A stretch of DNA of 7,329 bases. Source: Candidatus Bathyarchaeota archaeon. GTDB taxonomy: Archaea > Thermoproteota > Bathyarchaeia > Bathyarchaeales > SOJC01. Shown in pieces: positions 1-6,517 of this stretch. The translations under genes were made by a program, and so were the position numbers. How positions within the stretch are numbered: position 1 is the stretch's first letter; every line of letters starts with the position of its first letter. The stretch is taken from assembly GCA_030608925.1 (NCBI GenBank), contig JAUWDF010000029.1, forward strand, positions 1-7,329, given 5' to 3'. The notes below the pieces were generated by a model. That model did no database searches. It saw only the letters and a program-made list of their open reading frames with translations, and was not told where the DNA came from.

Positions 1-313
1 TAGCTGCTCCTGCCATCTGAATGCCAGTATACTGGGCAGCGAAAAAAAGGGTTACACCGGAAAGCGCGAGTAGTATTAGTTTCAAGCTATCTTTCTTTTC
101 GATGAACAGTTTACTGTGCTTTTTCAGGCTTTTCCGACAGAAGAGTATTGTAATGAAAAGCCCTCCAGCAATGAGAAACCGATAGGTAGCTATTGAGAAC
201 GGTGTTAGCCCTTCTCTTAACGCTATCTTCACGATTACAAATGAACTTCCCCAGAAAAGAATTAAAGCAGCCATTAGGAACGCATTGAAAATTCCAATCG
301 ATTTGACTGCCAT
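1..313 (-). CDS. EamA/DMT-family membrane transporter, N-terminal part (truncated by window edge)
   Basis: The reverse strand gives 104 open codons from an ATG at 313 to the window edge, so the C-terminal part lies outside. The translation begins MAVKSIGIFNAFL and has three hydrophobic segments at about residues 11-30, 38-59 and 78-98. The signature FWGSSFVIVKIAL (residues 20-32), followed by PFSIATYRFLIAGG, is typical of the first two helices of EamA (drug/metabolite transporter superfamily) proteins, which normally have ten helices and about 290-300 residues. An in-frame TGA at 323-325 lies just upstream, and no ATG, GTG or TTG intervenes, so the start is well fixed. There is no purine-rich ribosome binding site in front of it; with the TATA-like box at 343-354 this suggests a nearly leaderless mRNA. 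The substrate cannot be told: the family exports or imports many small metabolites. The gene is divergent from the Hdr operon, with no functional link visible. Confidence 0.85.
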   Translation of the reverse strand, partial: MAVKSIGIFNAFLMAALILFWGSSFVIVKIALREGLTPFSIATYRFLIAGGLFITILFCRKSLKKHSKLFIEKKDSLKLILLALSGVTLFFAAQYTGIQMAGAA

Positions 314-342
314 GTTGATTATTCAGGAGGTCGAGTCTATAA

Positions 343-354
343 GGTTATATTTAC
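343..354 (-). promoter_or_regulatory. Probable archaeal TATA box for the EamA-type transporter
   Basis: Read on the minus strand this is GTAAATATAACC, an AT-rich TATA-like box. Its centre is about 35 bases upstream of the ATG at 313. Archaeal transcription usually starts about 25 bases downstream of the box centre, which would leave a 5' leader of only about 10 bases or less. That agrees with the missing ribosome binding site. Other AT-rich stretches lie nearby (for example 418-432), so the assignment is tentative. Confidence 0.45.
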
Positions 355-456
355 AGTAAGGTTTCCTGAGGGAAGATTGTAATGTTCTTAGGACACTGGC
401 GCAAAATCACCTTCATATGATATTTATTTAATCTCCTTTCACTCTAGCATTAGTGT

Positions 457-487
457 AGTAAATATAGGTAATCGAGTAATGTTTACT
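457..487. repeat. Imperfect inverted repeat in the divergent intergenic region
   Basis: The arms AGTAAATAT (457-465) and ATGTTTACT (479-487) are reverse complements at 8 of 9 positions, separated by 13 bases. It lies about 30 bases upstream of the TATA box of the Hdr operon, where an archaeal activator or repressor could bind. It is AT-rich and could arise by chance; no known operator was recognised. Confidence 0.25.
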
Positions 488-508
488 TGCAGTCGAATTA
501 TTCGGCGG

Positions 509-526
509 TCAAAAGTATATATTTAA
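509..526 (+). promoter_or_regulatory. Archaeal BRE/TATA promoter of the Hdr operon
   Basis: The run TCAAAAG directly followed by TATATATTTAA (516-526) resembles an archaeal BRE plus TATA box. The predicted transcription start, about 25 bases past the box centre, falls near 545. That leaves a leader of roughly 33 bases before the ATG at 579, enough to hold the ribosome binding site at 568-574. No other promoter-like site is needed for the next three genes, which all overlap. Confidence 0.6.
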
Positions 527-567
527 CCCTATACAACTTCTATGTTCTTAATTCTCTCTCTTGCATG

Positions 568-574
568 AAGGTGA
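568..574 (+). promoter_or_regulatory. Ribosome binding site deciding the ATG start at 579
   Basis: AAGGTGA matches part of the GGAGGTGATC complement of the archaeal 16S rRNA 3' end and sits four bases before ATG 579. An in-frame TTG at 561 would add six residues (MHEGES), but it would place this site inside the gene and has no comparable site of its own, so ATG 579 is preferred. Confidence 0.6.
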
Positions 575-578
575 AAGC

Positions 579-1556
579 ATGGAAAAAGCGAAACTCAAGT
601 TTGCATTCTATTGGGCTGCTAGTTGTGGTGGCTGTGAAATCGCTGTTTTAGACATAAACGAGAAAATACTGGACGTTGTGGCAAACGCAGACATATTGTT
701 TTGGCCTGTAGCCATCGACATAAAATACAAAGATGTGGAAGCCATGCCTGACAAACACATAGACGTCTGCTTCTTCAACGGCGCCATACGCAACTCCGAA
801 AATGAACATATGGCTAAGCTGATTAGACAGAAGACGAAGACACTTGTGGCTTTTGGTTCATGTGCCCATGAAGGATGTGTCATAGGATTAGGTAACTTAC
901 ACGATCGAAAAGAGGTTTTTCAAAGGATTTATCATGAAACTCCTTCAACAAAAAATCCAGAGAGAATAGAACCCGTCAATCTTGTTGAAGTTAAGGAAGG
1001 CAAGCTAACTAATCCTGAATTCTATGACACAGTAAAAACACTTGATCAAACTGTAGACGTGGACTATTTTCTCCCTGGATGTCCCCCACCAGTTGTTTTA
1101 ATAACTAAAGCCCTTGAAACAATTTTGGAGGGACAGTTGCCTCCTAAAGGTTCAGTGTTGGCACCCATCAATTCAGTTTGCGAAGAGTGCCCCAGAAAAA
1201 AAGAAGAGAAAAAGATTTCTAGAATTTACCGCGTCTATGAGAAAGAACCCGAACCCGACATATGCCTACTTGAACAAGGGATAATCTGTATGGGTCCTGC
1301 TACTAGAGCTGGTTGCGGTGCTATGTGCCTACAAGTAGACTATCCTTGTACAGGCTGTGGTGGTCCTTGTCCCAATGAACGCGAACAGGGGGCTGCGATG
1401 TTGAGCGCCCTAGCTTCCATTCTTGGATTTGATGAGGAGAAAAAAGAGGATTTTGAAGTGGAGGAGTTAATGGATCAGATTAAGGATCCAATAGGCACTT
1501 TCTACAAGTATTCCTTAGCAAACTCGATTATTAATCGAAAAGTGATCAAGACATGA
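579..1556 (+). CDS. [NiFe]-hydrogenase small-subunit-like iron-sulfur protein (MvhG/FrhG type), without its large subunit
   Basis: This 325-residue soluble protein has the fold signature of the small subunit of group 3 [NiFe] hydrogenases (F420-reducing FrhG and F420-non-reducing MvhG), related to the NuoB 20-kDa subunit of complex I. The proximal-cluster ligands are present: C16 and C19 in SCGGCE, C95 in FGSCAHEGC and C168 in LPGCPPP. The C-terminal third is cysteine-rich as in FrhG/MvhG: C201, C204, C229, C237, C246, C250, C257, C260 and C264, including the typical GPATRAGCGAMC and PCTGCGGPC stretches. These should bind two further [4Fe-4S] clusters. There is no twin-arginine signal or membrane helix, so it is cytoplasmic. 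It leads the Hdr operon and its stop overlaps the hdrA start by four bases (ATGA). In classical systems MvhG passes electrons from the NiFe subunit MvhA towards MvhD and HdrA. No NiFe subunit or MvhD is encoded in the window, so this protein probably acts as an electron relay or adaptor (inference). Family assignment is strong; role is uncertain. Confidence 0.85.
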   Translation: MEKAKLKFAFYWAASCGGCEIAVLDINEKILDVVANADILFWPVAIDIKYKDVEAMPDKHIDVCFFNGAIRNSENEHMAKLIRQKTKTLVAFGSCAHEGCVIGLGNLHDRKEVFQRIYHETPSTKNPERIEPVNLVEVKEGKLTNPEFYDTVKTLDQTVDVDYFLPGCPPPVVLITKALETILEGQLPPKGSVLAPINSVCEECPRKKEEKKISRIYRVYEKEPEPDICLLEQGIICMGPATRAGCGAMCLQVDYPCTGCGGPCPNEREQGAAMLSALASILGFDEEKKEDFEVEELMDQIKDPIGTFYKYSLANSIINRKVIKT

Positions 1557-4500
1557 AACATCTACCTACTCAAAAAGGTGCTGCACACGCGCTAACTAAG
1601 ATTGGAGTATACGTCTGTCACTGCGGATTGAATATCGCTGGTATAGTTAACGTAGAAGACGTTGTAAAGGCTGTTACTAGACTTCCCAATGTCAAGATCG
1701 CAAGACATAGTACTTATCTCTGTTCAGACGCGGGGCAGAAAAAGATCAAGGAAGACATTGAGAAACTTGGTCTCGATGGAATAGTGGTGGCTTCTTGCTC
1801 CCCAAGAATGCATGAAGAGACTTTCCGTAAGGCACTCAGCGAGGCTGAGTTAAATCCATATCTACTTGAGATGATCAACATTCGTGAACAAGATTCTTGG
1901 GTCCACAATGAGGAACCTGAAAAGGCTACGGAAAAAGCCAAGATTCTCATCGCAATGGCAGTTGCTCGTGCAACTCGTTTAGAACCCTTAGAAAGGAGTA
2001 AAATCAAAGCTAGGAAGAGCGTTCTTGTTATTGGTGGAGGTATTGCTGGAATTCAATCTGCCTTGGACTTAGCCAACTCTGGTTTCCAAGTGCATTTGGT
2101 GGAGAAATCGCCTAGCATAGGGGGTAGAATGGCTCAACTCGACAAAACTTTCCCAACTCTTGACTGTAGTGCGTGTATCTTAACCCCGAAGATGGCTGAA
2201 GTCGGCAGACATCCAAATGTTGAGCTTCTTACCAATTCCGAGGTTGAAACTGTTTCAGGGTTCGTCGGGAACTTTGACGTTGAAATCCGAAAAAAACCGG
2301 GATACGTAGACCCTGAGCAGTGTACTGCTTGTGGAGAATGCGAAAAAGCATGTCCTGTTTCGATGCCCAGTGAGTTCGACCTTGGGATGAAGACCAGAAA
2401 AGCCATATATAGACCATTTCCACAGGCTGTTCCCAATGTTTTCACAATCGACAAAAAAGGAGTTCCAGCATGTAGAGTAGCATGTCCTGCAGGGGTAAAT
2501 GTCCAAGGATATGTTACCCTTGTCAGTCAAGGGAAATATAATGAAGCCTATGAATTAATCAGAAGATTCATACCCTTTCCTTCAGTATGTGGGCGAGTTT
2601 GTTTTCGCCCGTGCGAAAAAGAGTGTGAACGTGGAAAAGTCGATGAGCCCATAGCGATAAACGCCATAAAAAGGTTTGTATCCGATTACGTTCTAAGTCA
2701 GAAAAAAGAAATTCCCAAACGAATACCGACCCAATATTCGGAGAAAGTAGCAGTAATAGGCTCTGGACCAGCAGGACTCACAGCAGCCTATGAATTGACT
2801 AAAATGGGTTATCATACGATAGTTTTTGAGTCATTACCGGAACCTGGGGGAATGCTCCGAGTAGGCATACCGAAATATCGATTACCAAAAAATGTATTGA
2901 ACCAAGAAATTGACACAATCACGAGTACAGGTGTTGAAATTCGGACTAATGTTACAATTGGCAGGGATCTGACCATAGAAGAGCTTCTGCAGCAAGATTA
3001 CGCAGCAATTTTTATTGCAGTTGGTGTTCAAAAATGCCGAAAACTTGGAATCAAGGGCGAAGAACTTGAAGGAGTTGTACCTGCTTTAGAATTCTTAAAA
3101 CGGGTCAACTTCAGCAAACATAGCAGTATTGGACAGAATGTTGTTGTAATCGGTGGTGGTAATGTTGGGTTTGACGCAGCTAGAGAAGCTTTGCGACATT
3201 CTGCAAGAAAAGTTTCAATTTTGTACCGAAGATCCATGGAAGAGATTCCAGCCTACCCTTCTGAGGTGAAGGAAGCAGAGAAAGAAGGTGTTAAACTTCA
3301 CCTCCTGGTGTCACCAAAGAAAATTCTAGGAAGAGATGGTCATGTTGTCTCTTTAGAATGTGTAAAAATGAAGCTTGGAGAACCTGATGATTCCGGACGG
3401 AGACGTCCTGTTCCAATCGAAGGTTCAGAATTCATGGTTGAAGCGGATACAATAATTGTTGCGATTGGACAGTCACTAGATACTATTTCTCTGCCAAAGA
3501 ACCTAAGACTCTCAAGGGACGAGACTATTGATGTTGATGCAGTTACTCTAGAGACAAGTCTGCCAGGAATTTTCGCTGGAGGAGACGCAGTTAAAGGAGA
3601 AGCTACAGTTATCGACGCTATTTCTCAAGGCAATAGGGCAGCTGTTTCTATTGACCGCTATTTACGAGGTGAAGATTTGTGGCTTGGGAGAGAAGAGGAA
3701 GCATTGATAGTTACGGAAGTTCCGAAAATAGGTATAAAGAAAAAATCTAGACCTCCAATGCCTTTGCTTCCTCTTGAAAAAAGGACGGGTGATGAAGAAG
3801 TGGAACTGGGATTAACTGAGGAAATGGCACGAGAAGAGGCAGATAGATGTCTTGCATGTGGCGGATGCTCAGAATGTTTAGAGTGTGAAAAGGCATGCGA
3901 GATACCTGATATAATTGATCATCAGCAAAAAGATGAACACATCACACTTAAAGTGGGAGGCATAATTGTGGCAATTGGAAGTGAAGTTTTTGACACATCT
4001 CTCACACCTGAATTAGGATATGGACGCCACAAAAACGTCATAAGTAACCTGCAGTTCGAAAGAATCTCTAACGCTGCTGGACCAACTGATGGCAAAATCC
4101 TATGCCCAGCGACCAATAAGAAGCCTAAGAGTATAGCATTTATTCAATGTGTGGGAAGTAGGGACAAGAGATTCTGTGAATATTGCTGTCGCATTGGTTG
4201 TATGGTAACCCTGAAACAAGCCATTCTTGTCAAAGAGAAGATGGGTCATGATGTTGATGTTTACATTTGCTACAATGACATGAGAGCGTTTGGGAAAGGT
4301 TATGAGGAATTCTACGATCGAGCTCGCCATATGGATATAAATTTTGTGAAAGGCTTGCCTTCTGAAGTAAGTGTCTTGGCAGATGATTCGTTACACTTTG
4401 ACGTTTTCGAGTCAAACACAAACAAGCTCCTCGAAGTACAAGCTGATTTAATTGTGCTTGCTTCAGGTCTTGTACCCTCTCCGGACTTCGCTCAATTGCA

Positions 4501-4969
4501 GAATATTTTACGTATCCCACGAAGTCCAGATGGTTTCTTCTCAGAGTCTCACCCTAAACTAAAGCCGTCTGAGACTCCGACCAAGGGCATATTTATAGCT
4601 GGCTCTTGTCAAAGCCCAAAAGATATTCCTGACACTGTTTCACAAGCAAGTGGAGCAGCAATGAAAGCAGTTGAGTTGCTGGTAACTGGCGAAGTGGAGA
4701 TTGAACCCTTAATTACTGTTGTTGATGACCGTCTTTGCAGTGGTTGTAGAATTTGTGAATCGGTTTGTCCTTATCAAGCTATTGAGATGGAAACTAAAAC
4801 CATAAATGGTGAAGAAAAGAGTGTTGCCAAGGTTCTTGAAGCAGTTTGTCAAGGGTGCGGTGTATGTACAGTCGCATGTCCAACACGCGCCATCGATCTG
4901 CAACACTACAGACAAGAGCAGATTCTCAGCCAAATTAAGGCTGCTGTTCAAGGAGTTAAAGGCAAATGA
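1553..4969 (+). CDS. hdrA: HdrA-type flavin/iron-sulfur subunit with an inserted GltD-like NAD(P)H oxidoreductase module
   Basis: HdrA is the FAD subunit of heterodisulfide reductase, where electron bifurcation occurs. Normal HdrA has about 650 residues; this one has 1138 because a GltD-like unit of about 480 residues is inserted. Domain order: N-terminal HdrA domain with VYVCHCG (residues 1-150); first FAD Rossmann site VLVIGGGIAG (157-166) and conserved LDCSACILTPKM (C205, C208); ferredoxin half-motif C257, C260, C263, C267; then GltD cluster cysteines C307, C311, C346, C350, C354, C358, its FAD site GSGPAG (403-408), NAD(P) site GGGNVG (534-539) with YRRSMEEIPA (Y558-R560, which in relatives favours NADPH) and FAGGD (674-678). 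HdrA resumes with six cysteines (C766, C769, C772, C775, C778, C782), the FCEYCCRIGC cluster site (C875-C883, plus C866), and a C-terminal two-cluster ferredoxin (C1062-C1072, C1099-C1109). The start overlaps the upstream stop (ATGA), with a GTGATC site at 1542-1547. It lies directly before hdrC and hdrB. No frameshift or lost ligand was seen. The electron donor is inferred to be NAD(P)H. Confidence 0.93.
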   Translation: MKHLPTQKGAAHALTKIGVYVCHCGLNIAGIVNVEDVVKAVTRLPNVKIARHSTYLCSDAGQKKIKEDIEKLGLDGIVVASCSPRMHEETFRKALSEAELNPYLLEMINIREQDSWVHNEEPEKATEKAKILIAMAVARATRLEPLERSKIKARKSVLVIGGGIAGIQSALDLANSGFQVHLVEKSPSIGGRMAQLDKTFPTLDCSACILTPKMAEVGRHPNVELLTNSEVETVSGFVGNFDVEIRKKPGYVDPEQCTACGECEKACPVSMPSEFDLGMKTRKAIYRPFPQAVPNVFTIDKKGVPACRVACPAGVNVQGYVTLVSQGKYNEAYELIRRFIPFPSVCGRVCFRPCEKECERGKVDEPIAINAIKRFVSDYVLSQKKEIPKRIPTQYSEKVAVIGSGPAGLTAAYELTKMGYHTIVFESLPEPGGMLRVGIPKYRLPKNVLNQEIDTITSTGVEIRTNVTIGRDLTIEELLQQDYAAIFIAVGVQKCRKLGIKGEELEGVVPALEFLKRVNFSKHSSIGQNVVVIGGGNVGFDAAREALRHSARKVSILYRRSMEEIPAYPSEVKEAEKEGVKLHLLVSPKKILGRDGHVVSLECVKMKLGEPDDSGRRRPVPIEGSEFMVEADTIIVAIGQSLDTISLPKNLRLSRDETIDVDAVTLETSLPGIFAGGDAVKGEATVIDAISQGNRAAVSIDRYLRGEDLWLGREEEALIVTEVPKIGIKKKSRPPMPLLPLEKRTGDEEVELGLTEEMAREEADRCLACGGCSECLECEKACEIPDIIDHQQKDEHITLKVGGIIVAIGSEVFDTSLTPELGYGRHKNVISNLQFERISNAAGPTDGKILCPATNKKPKSIAFIQCVGSRDKRFCEYCCRIGCMVTLKQAILVKEKMGHDVDVYICYNDMRAFGKGYEEFYDRARHMDINFVKGLPSEVSVLADDSLHFDVFESNTNKLLEVQADLIVLASGLVPSPDFAQLQNILRIPRSPDGFFSESHPKLKPSETPTKGIFIAGSCQSPKDIPDTVSQASGAAMKAVELLVTGEVEIEPLITVVDDRLCSGCRICESVCPYQAIEMETKTINGEEKSVAKVLEAVCQGCGVCTVACPTRAIDLQHYRQEQILSQIKAAVQGVKGK
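4951..4955 (+). promoter_or_regulatory. Ribosome binding site for hdrC inside the end of hdrA
   Basis: AGGAG lies ten bases before the ATG at 4966, within the last codons of hdrA. It supports the ATGA-overlapping start rather than the later in-frame ATGs at 4984 and 4990, which have no comparable upstream site. The arrangement suggests translational coupling of hdrC to hdrA. Confidence 0.5.
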
Positions 4970-5472
4970 CCTTAACCGATCTAATGACCATGGCGAAATC
5001 AAACGAAGAACTACAAAAGAAGATTAGAAACCAATTGTGGAATACTCATCCTGATGAATGCTATCAATGTATGCGCTGCACGAGCGGGTGCACTTCACTG
5101 AAATTATTAGAGCTTAAACCTCATGAAATCACTATACTCGTTAACGCAGGATTCATTGAAGAACTTGTCTCATCTGACATAATATGGACATGCACCTCTT
5201 GCTTAAAATGTCGTGAAAGATGCCCACAAAAAGCATCACCCTACAACACCATAATGGCTTTGAGAAACCTGGCAGTGGAACAAGAGGCAAAAATACCAGA
5301 GAAATACATGAAAGTTGTGGCGCAAATCCTGGAAACAGGCATGGCAGAGCAAGCTCAAATAGTCACCTCAAAAGATATGCAGTCCTTTAACAGAGAGAAA
5401 CTTGGACTACCGGAAATACAGCAAGCAGACGATAAATTTAAAGCGATTTTCATGAAGATTCTTGGAGGATGA
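4966..5472 (+). CDS. hdrC: Heterodisulfide reductase subunit C (iron-sulfur electron-transfer subunit)
   Basis: HdrC relays electrons from HdrA to the non-cubane clusters of HdrB. The 168-residue protein is in the normal size range and contains two ferredoxin-type motifs that should each contribute to a [4Fe-4S] cluster: C32, C35, C38, C42 (CYQCMRCTSGC) and C75, C78, C81, C85 followed by proline (CTSCLKCRERCP). The spacing between them and the following SPYNTIMALRNLA helix are as in HdrC and related GlpC-like proteins. It has no membrane segment, so it belongs to the soluble HdrABC type rather than the membrane HdrDE type. The start overlaps the hdrA stop by four bases, and the end overlaps hdrB by eleven, so the three are almost certainly co-translated. 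An alternative start at 4984 or 4990 would only trim six or eight residues. Confident assignment from motifs and context. Confidence 0.93.
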   Translation: MTLTDLMTMAKSNEELQKKIRNQLWNTHPDECYQCMRCTSGCTSLKLLELKPHEITILVNAGFIEELVSSDIIWTCTSCLKCRERCPQKASPYNTIMALRNLAVEQEAKIPEKYMKVVAQILETGMAEQAQIVTSKDMQSFNREKLGLPEIQQADDKFKAIFMKILGG

Positions 5473-6343
5473 GGAACTGAAGATTGCAGTTTATTGGGGA
5501 TGTAAGATTCCAGCAACCCAATACGCTTATGAAATGTCAGTGAGACAGGTTCTCCCTCGTCTAGGTGTTGAATTAATCGATTTGAAGGGAACATCTTGTT
5601 GCGGTGGACCTGTGAGAAGCATCAACAATTTGGCTTCTATGTATCTATCTGCAAGAATCATGGCACTGTCAAGTAAAACTACAGGTGAGGGACTGTTAGT
5701 GCCTTGCAACGAATGTCATTTTATGCTGACTGAAACAAAACATCGAATTGATAATGACGAAGAGACGTACGAGCAGATTGGGAAACTCCTTTCCGAAGAA
5801 GGGCTGGAATATTCAACAGATTTAAAGATTTGGCATGTCGTGGACCTACTCCATGATGTGGTCAAGGTTGAAACCGTCAAGTCCACAGTGATGAAACCTC
5901 TCGAAGGCTTCAGGTTTGCTGTGCATCCGGGATGCCAAATAATCAGACCCAGTGAAATCGGAAGAGTTGACAATCCCGAGAATCCTAAAAAGCTGGACGC
6001 ATTGGTTAAGGCGCTTGGAGCCGAGACTGTGGATTATACTGAGAAATTAGATTGCTGTGGAGCTGCCTTAATGTATTCCCACGAAGAAGCAGCCTTGAGT
6101 TTAGCTGGTTCAAAGCTTAAAGCCCTACAAGCTTATGGAGCAGATGGGTTTGTGGATACTTGCCCCTATTGTCACACAATGTATGATGCCAAGCAAGAAG
6201 CAGCAGCGGCAACAGTCGGGGGCAAGCTGTCTGTTTCAGTATTCTACTACACTCAGCTCTTGGGGATCGCTCTCGGCATTGAACAAAAAAAACTTGGTCT
6301 TCACCTAAACCAGAGTAATGACCCAAGAAAATTCAATCTATAA
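5462..6343 (+). CDS. hdrB: Heterodisulfide reductase subunit B (two CCG domains, non-cubane iron-sulfur catalytic subunit)
   Basis: HdrB is the disulfide-reducing subunit. Two CCG domains bind the pair of non-cubane [4Fe-4S] clusters that split the substrate disulfide. Both motifs are complete: C14, C46-C47 and C82xxC85 in the N-terminal half, and C158, C198-C199 and C234xxC237 in the C-terminal half, with gaps of 31/34 and 39/34 residues, matching the CX31-39CCX35-36CxxC pattern closely. At 293 residues the length is normal. The substrate need not be CoM-S-S-CoB: HdrB homologues occur in non-methanogens with unknown acceptors, and nothing here fixes it. The start is unusual. The reading frame has no ATG near the front: an upstream TGA at 5453-5455 leaves TTG 5462 or CTG 5477. 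TTG overlaps hdrC by eleven bases; CTG would be placed eight bases after a GGAGG at 5464-5468 and would still leave the first cysteine inside. TTG is given, with the exact start uncertain. It is the last gene of the operon. Confidence 0.93.
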   Translation: MEDEELKIAVYWGCKIPATQYAYEMSVRQVLPRLGVELIDLKGTSCCGGPVRSINNLASMYLSARIMALSSKTTGEGLLVPCNECHFMLTETKHRIDNDEETYEQIGKLLSEEGLEYSTDLKIWHVVDLLHDVVKVETVKSTVMKPLEGFRFAVHPGCQIIRPSEIGRVDNPENPKKLDALVKALGAETVDYTEKLDCCGAALMYSHEEAALSLAGSKLKALQAYGADGFVDTCPYCHTMYDAKQEAAAATVGGKLSVSVFYYTQLLGIALGIEQKKLGLHLNQSNDPRKFNL

Positions 6344-6380
6344 CAAGTGTTTGGACCCAACTAGAGTCTAATTCATTTAC

Positions 6381-6390
6381 CCCTTTTTCT
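6381..6390 (+). terminator. Probable T-rich transcription terminator after hdrB
   Basis: CCCTTTTTCT lies about 40 bases after the hdrB stop. Archaeal termination commonly occurs at short T runs without a strong hairpin, and no convincing stem precedes it. With the promoter box at 6466-6475 it suggests the operon ends here. The surrounding 6344-6517 gap contains no gene that I can support. Confidence 0.35.
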
Positions 6391-6465
6391 AGCCAAGGTT
6401 TGGTTTCATGAGAATCTAAAGTTCAATCAATATGCCTTATTCCATAAAACATGTACACAGGTAAC

Positions 6466-6475
6466 CCTTATATTG
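6466..6475 (+). promoter_or_regulatory. Probable TATA box of the acyl-CoA dehydrogenase gene
   Basis: CCTTATATTG is TATA-like and lies about 47 bases before the ATG at 6518. The predicted transcript start near 6497 leaves a leader of about 20 bases, enough to include the ribosome binding site at 6505-6509. This points to separate transcription from the Hdr operon, although read-through cannot be excluded. Confidence 0.4.
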
Positions 6476-6504
6476 GTCCATAAGCAAGATTATTGTTTCT
6501 TCGC

Positions 6505-6509
6505 GAGGT
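6505..6509 (+). promoter_or_regulatory. Ribosome binding site of the acyl-CoA dehydrogenase
   Basis: GAGGT lies eight bases before ATG 6518 and matches the 16S rRNA 3' end complement, supporting this start. The encoded N-terminus MVDFSFTEEQ is where family members usually begin. Confidence 0.55.
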
Positions 6510-6517
6510 AGACAATA

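Noticed and set aside
2162..2176. Possible selenocysteine site in HdrA (DCSxC motif, where some methanogens use selenocysteine)
   Set aside because: The second position is an ordinary cysteine codon (C208), and no in-frame TGA interrupts hdrA.
2134..2454. Minus-strand open frames of about 60-106 codons inside hdrA (and similar ones at 1714-2007, 4230-4520 and 4709-5002)
   Set aside because: All lie antisense to strongly conserved HdrA coding sequence, without ribosome binding sites or recognisable domains.
1553..4969. HdrA-GltD fusion as an artefact of misassembly
   Set aside because: The frame is continuous over 3.4 kb, the insertion falls cleanly between two ferredoxin half-motifs and the joining residues (EEADRCLACG) look like an evolved linker; nothing suggests a chimaera, although reads are needed to prove it.
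4806..5027. Plus-strand 73-codon open frame across the hdrA-hdrC junction
   Set aside because: It overlaps two well-supported genes in another frame, has a basic low-quality translation and no recognisable motif; it is a shadow frame.
6344..6517. Small RNA or tRNA gene between hdrB and the acyl-CoA dehydrogenase
   Set aside because: No cloverleaf, strong stem-loop or conserved RNA motif is visible; only a T run and promoter-like bases.
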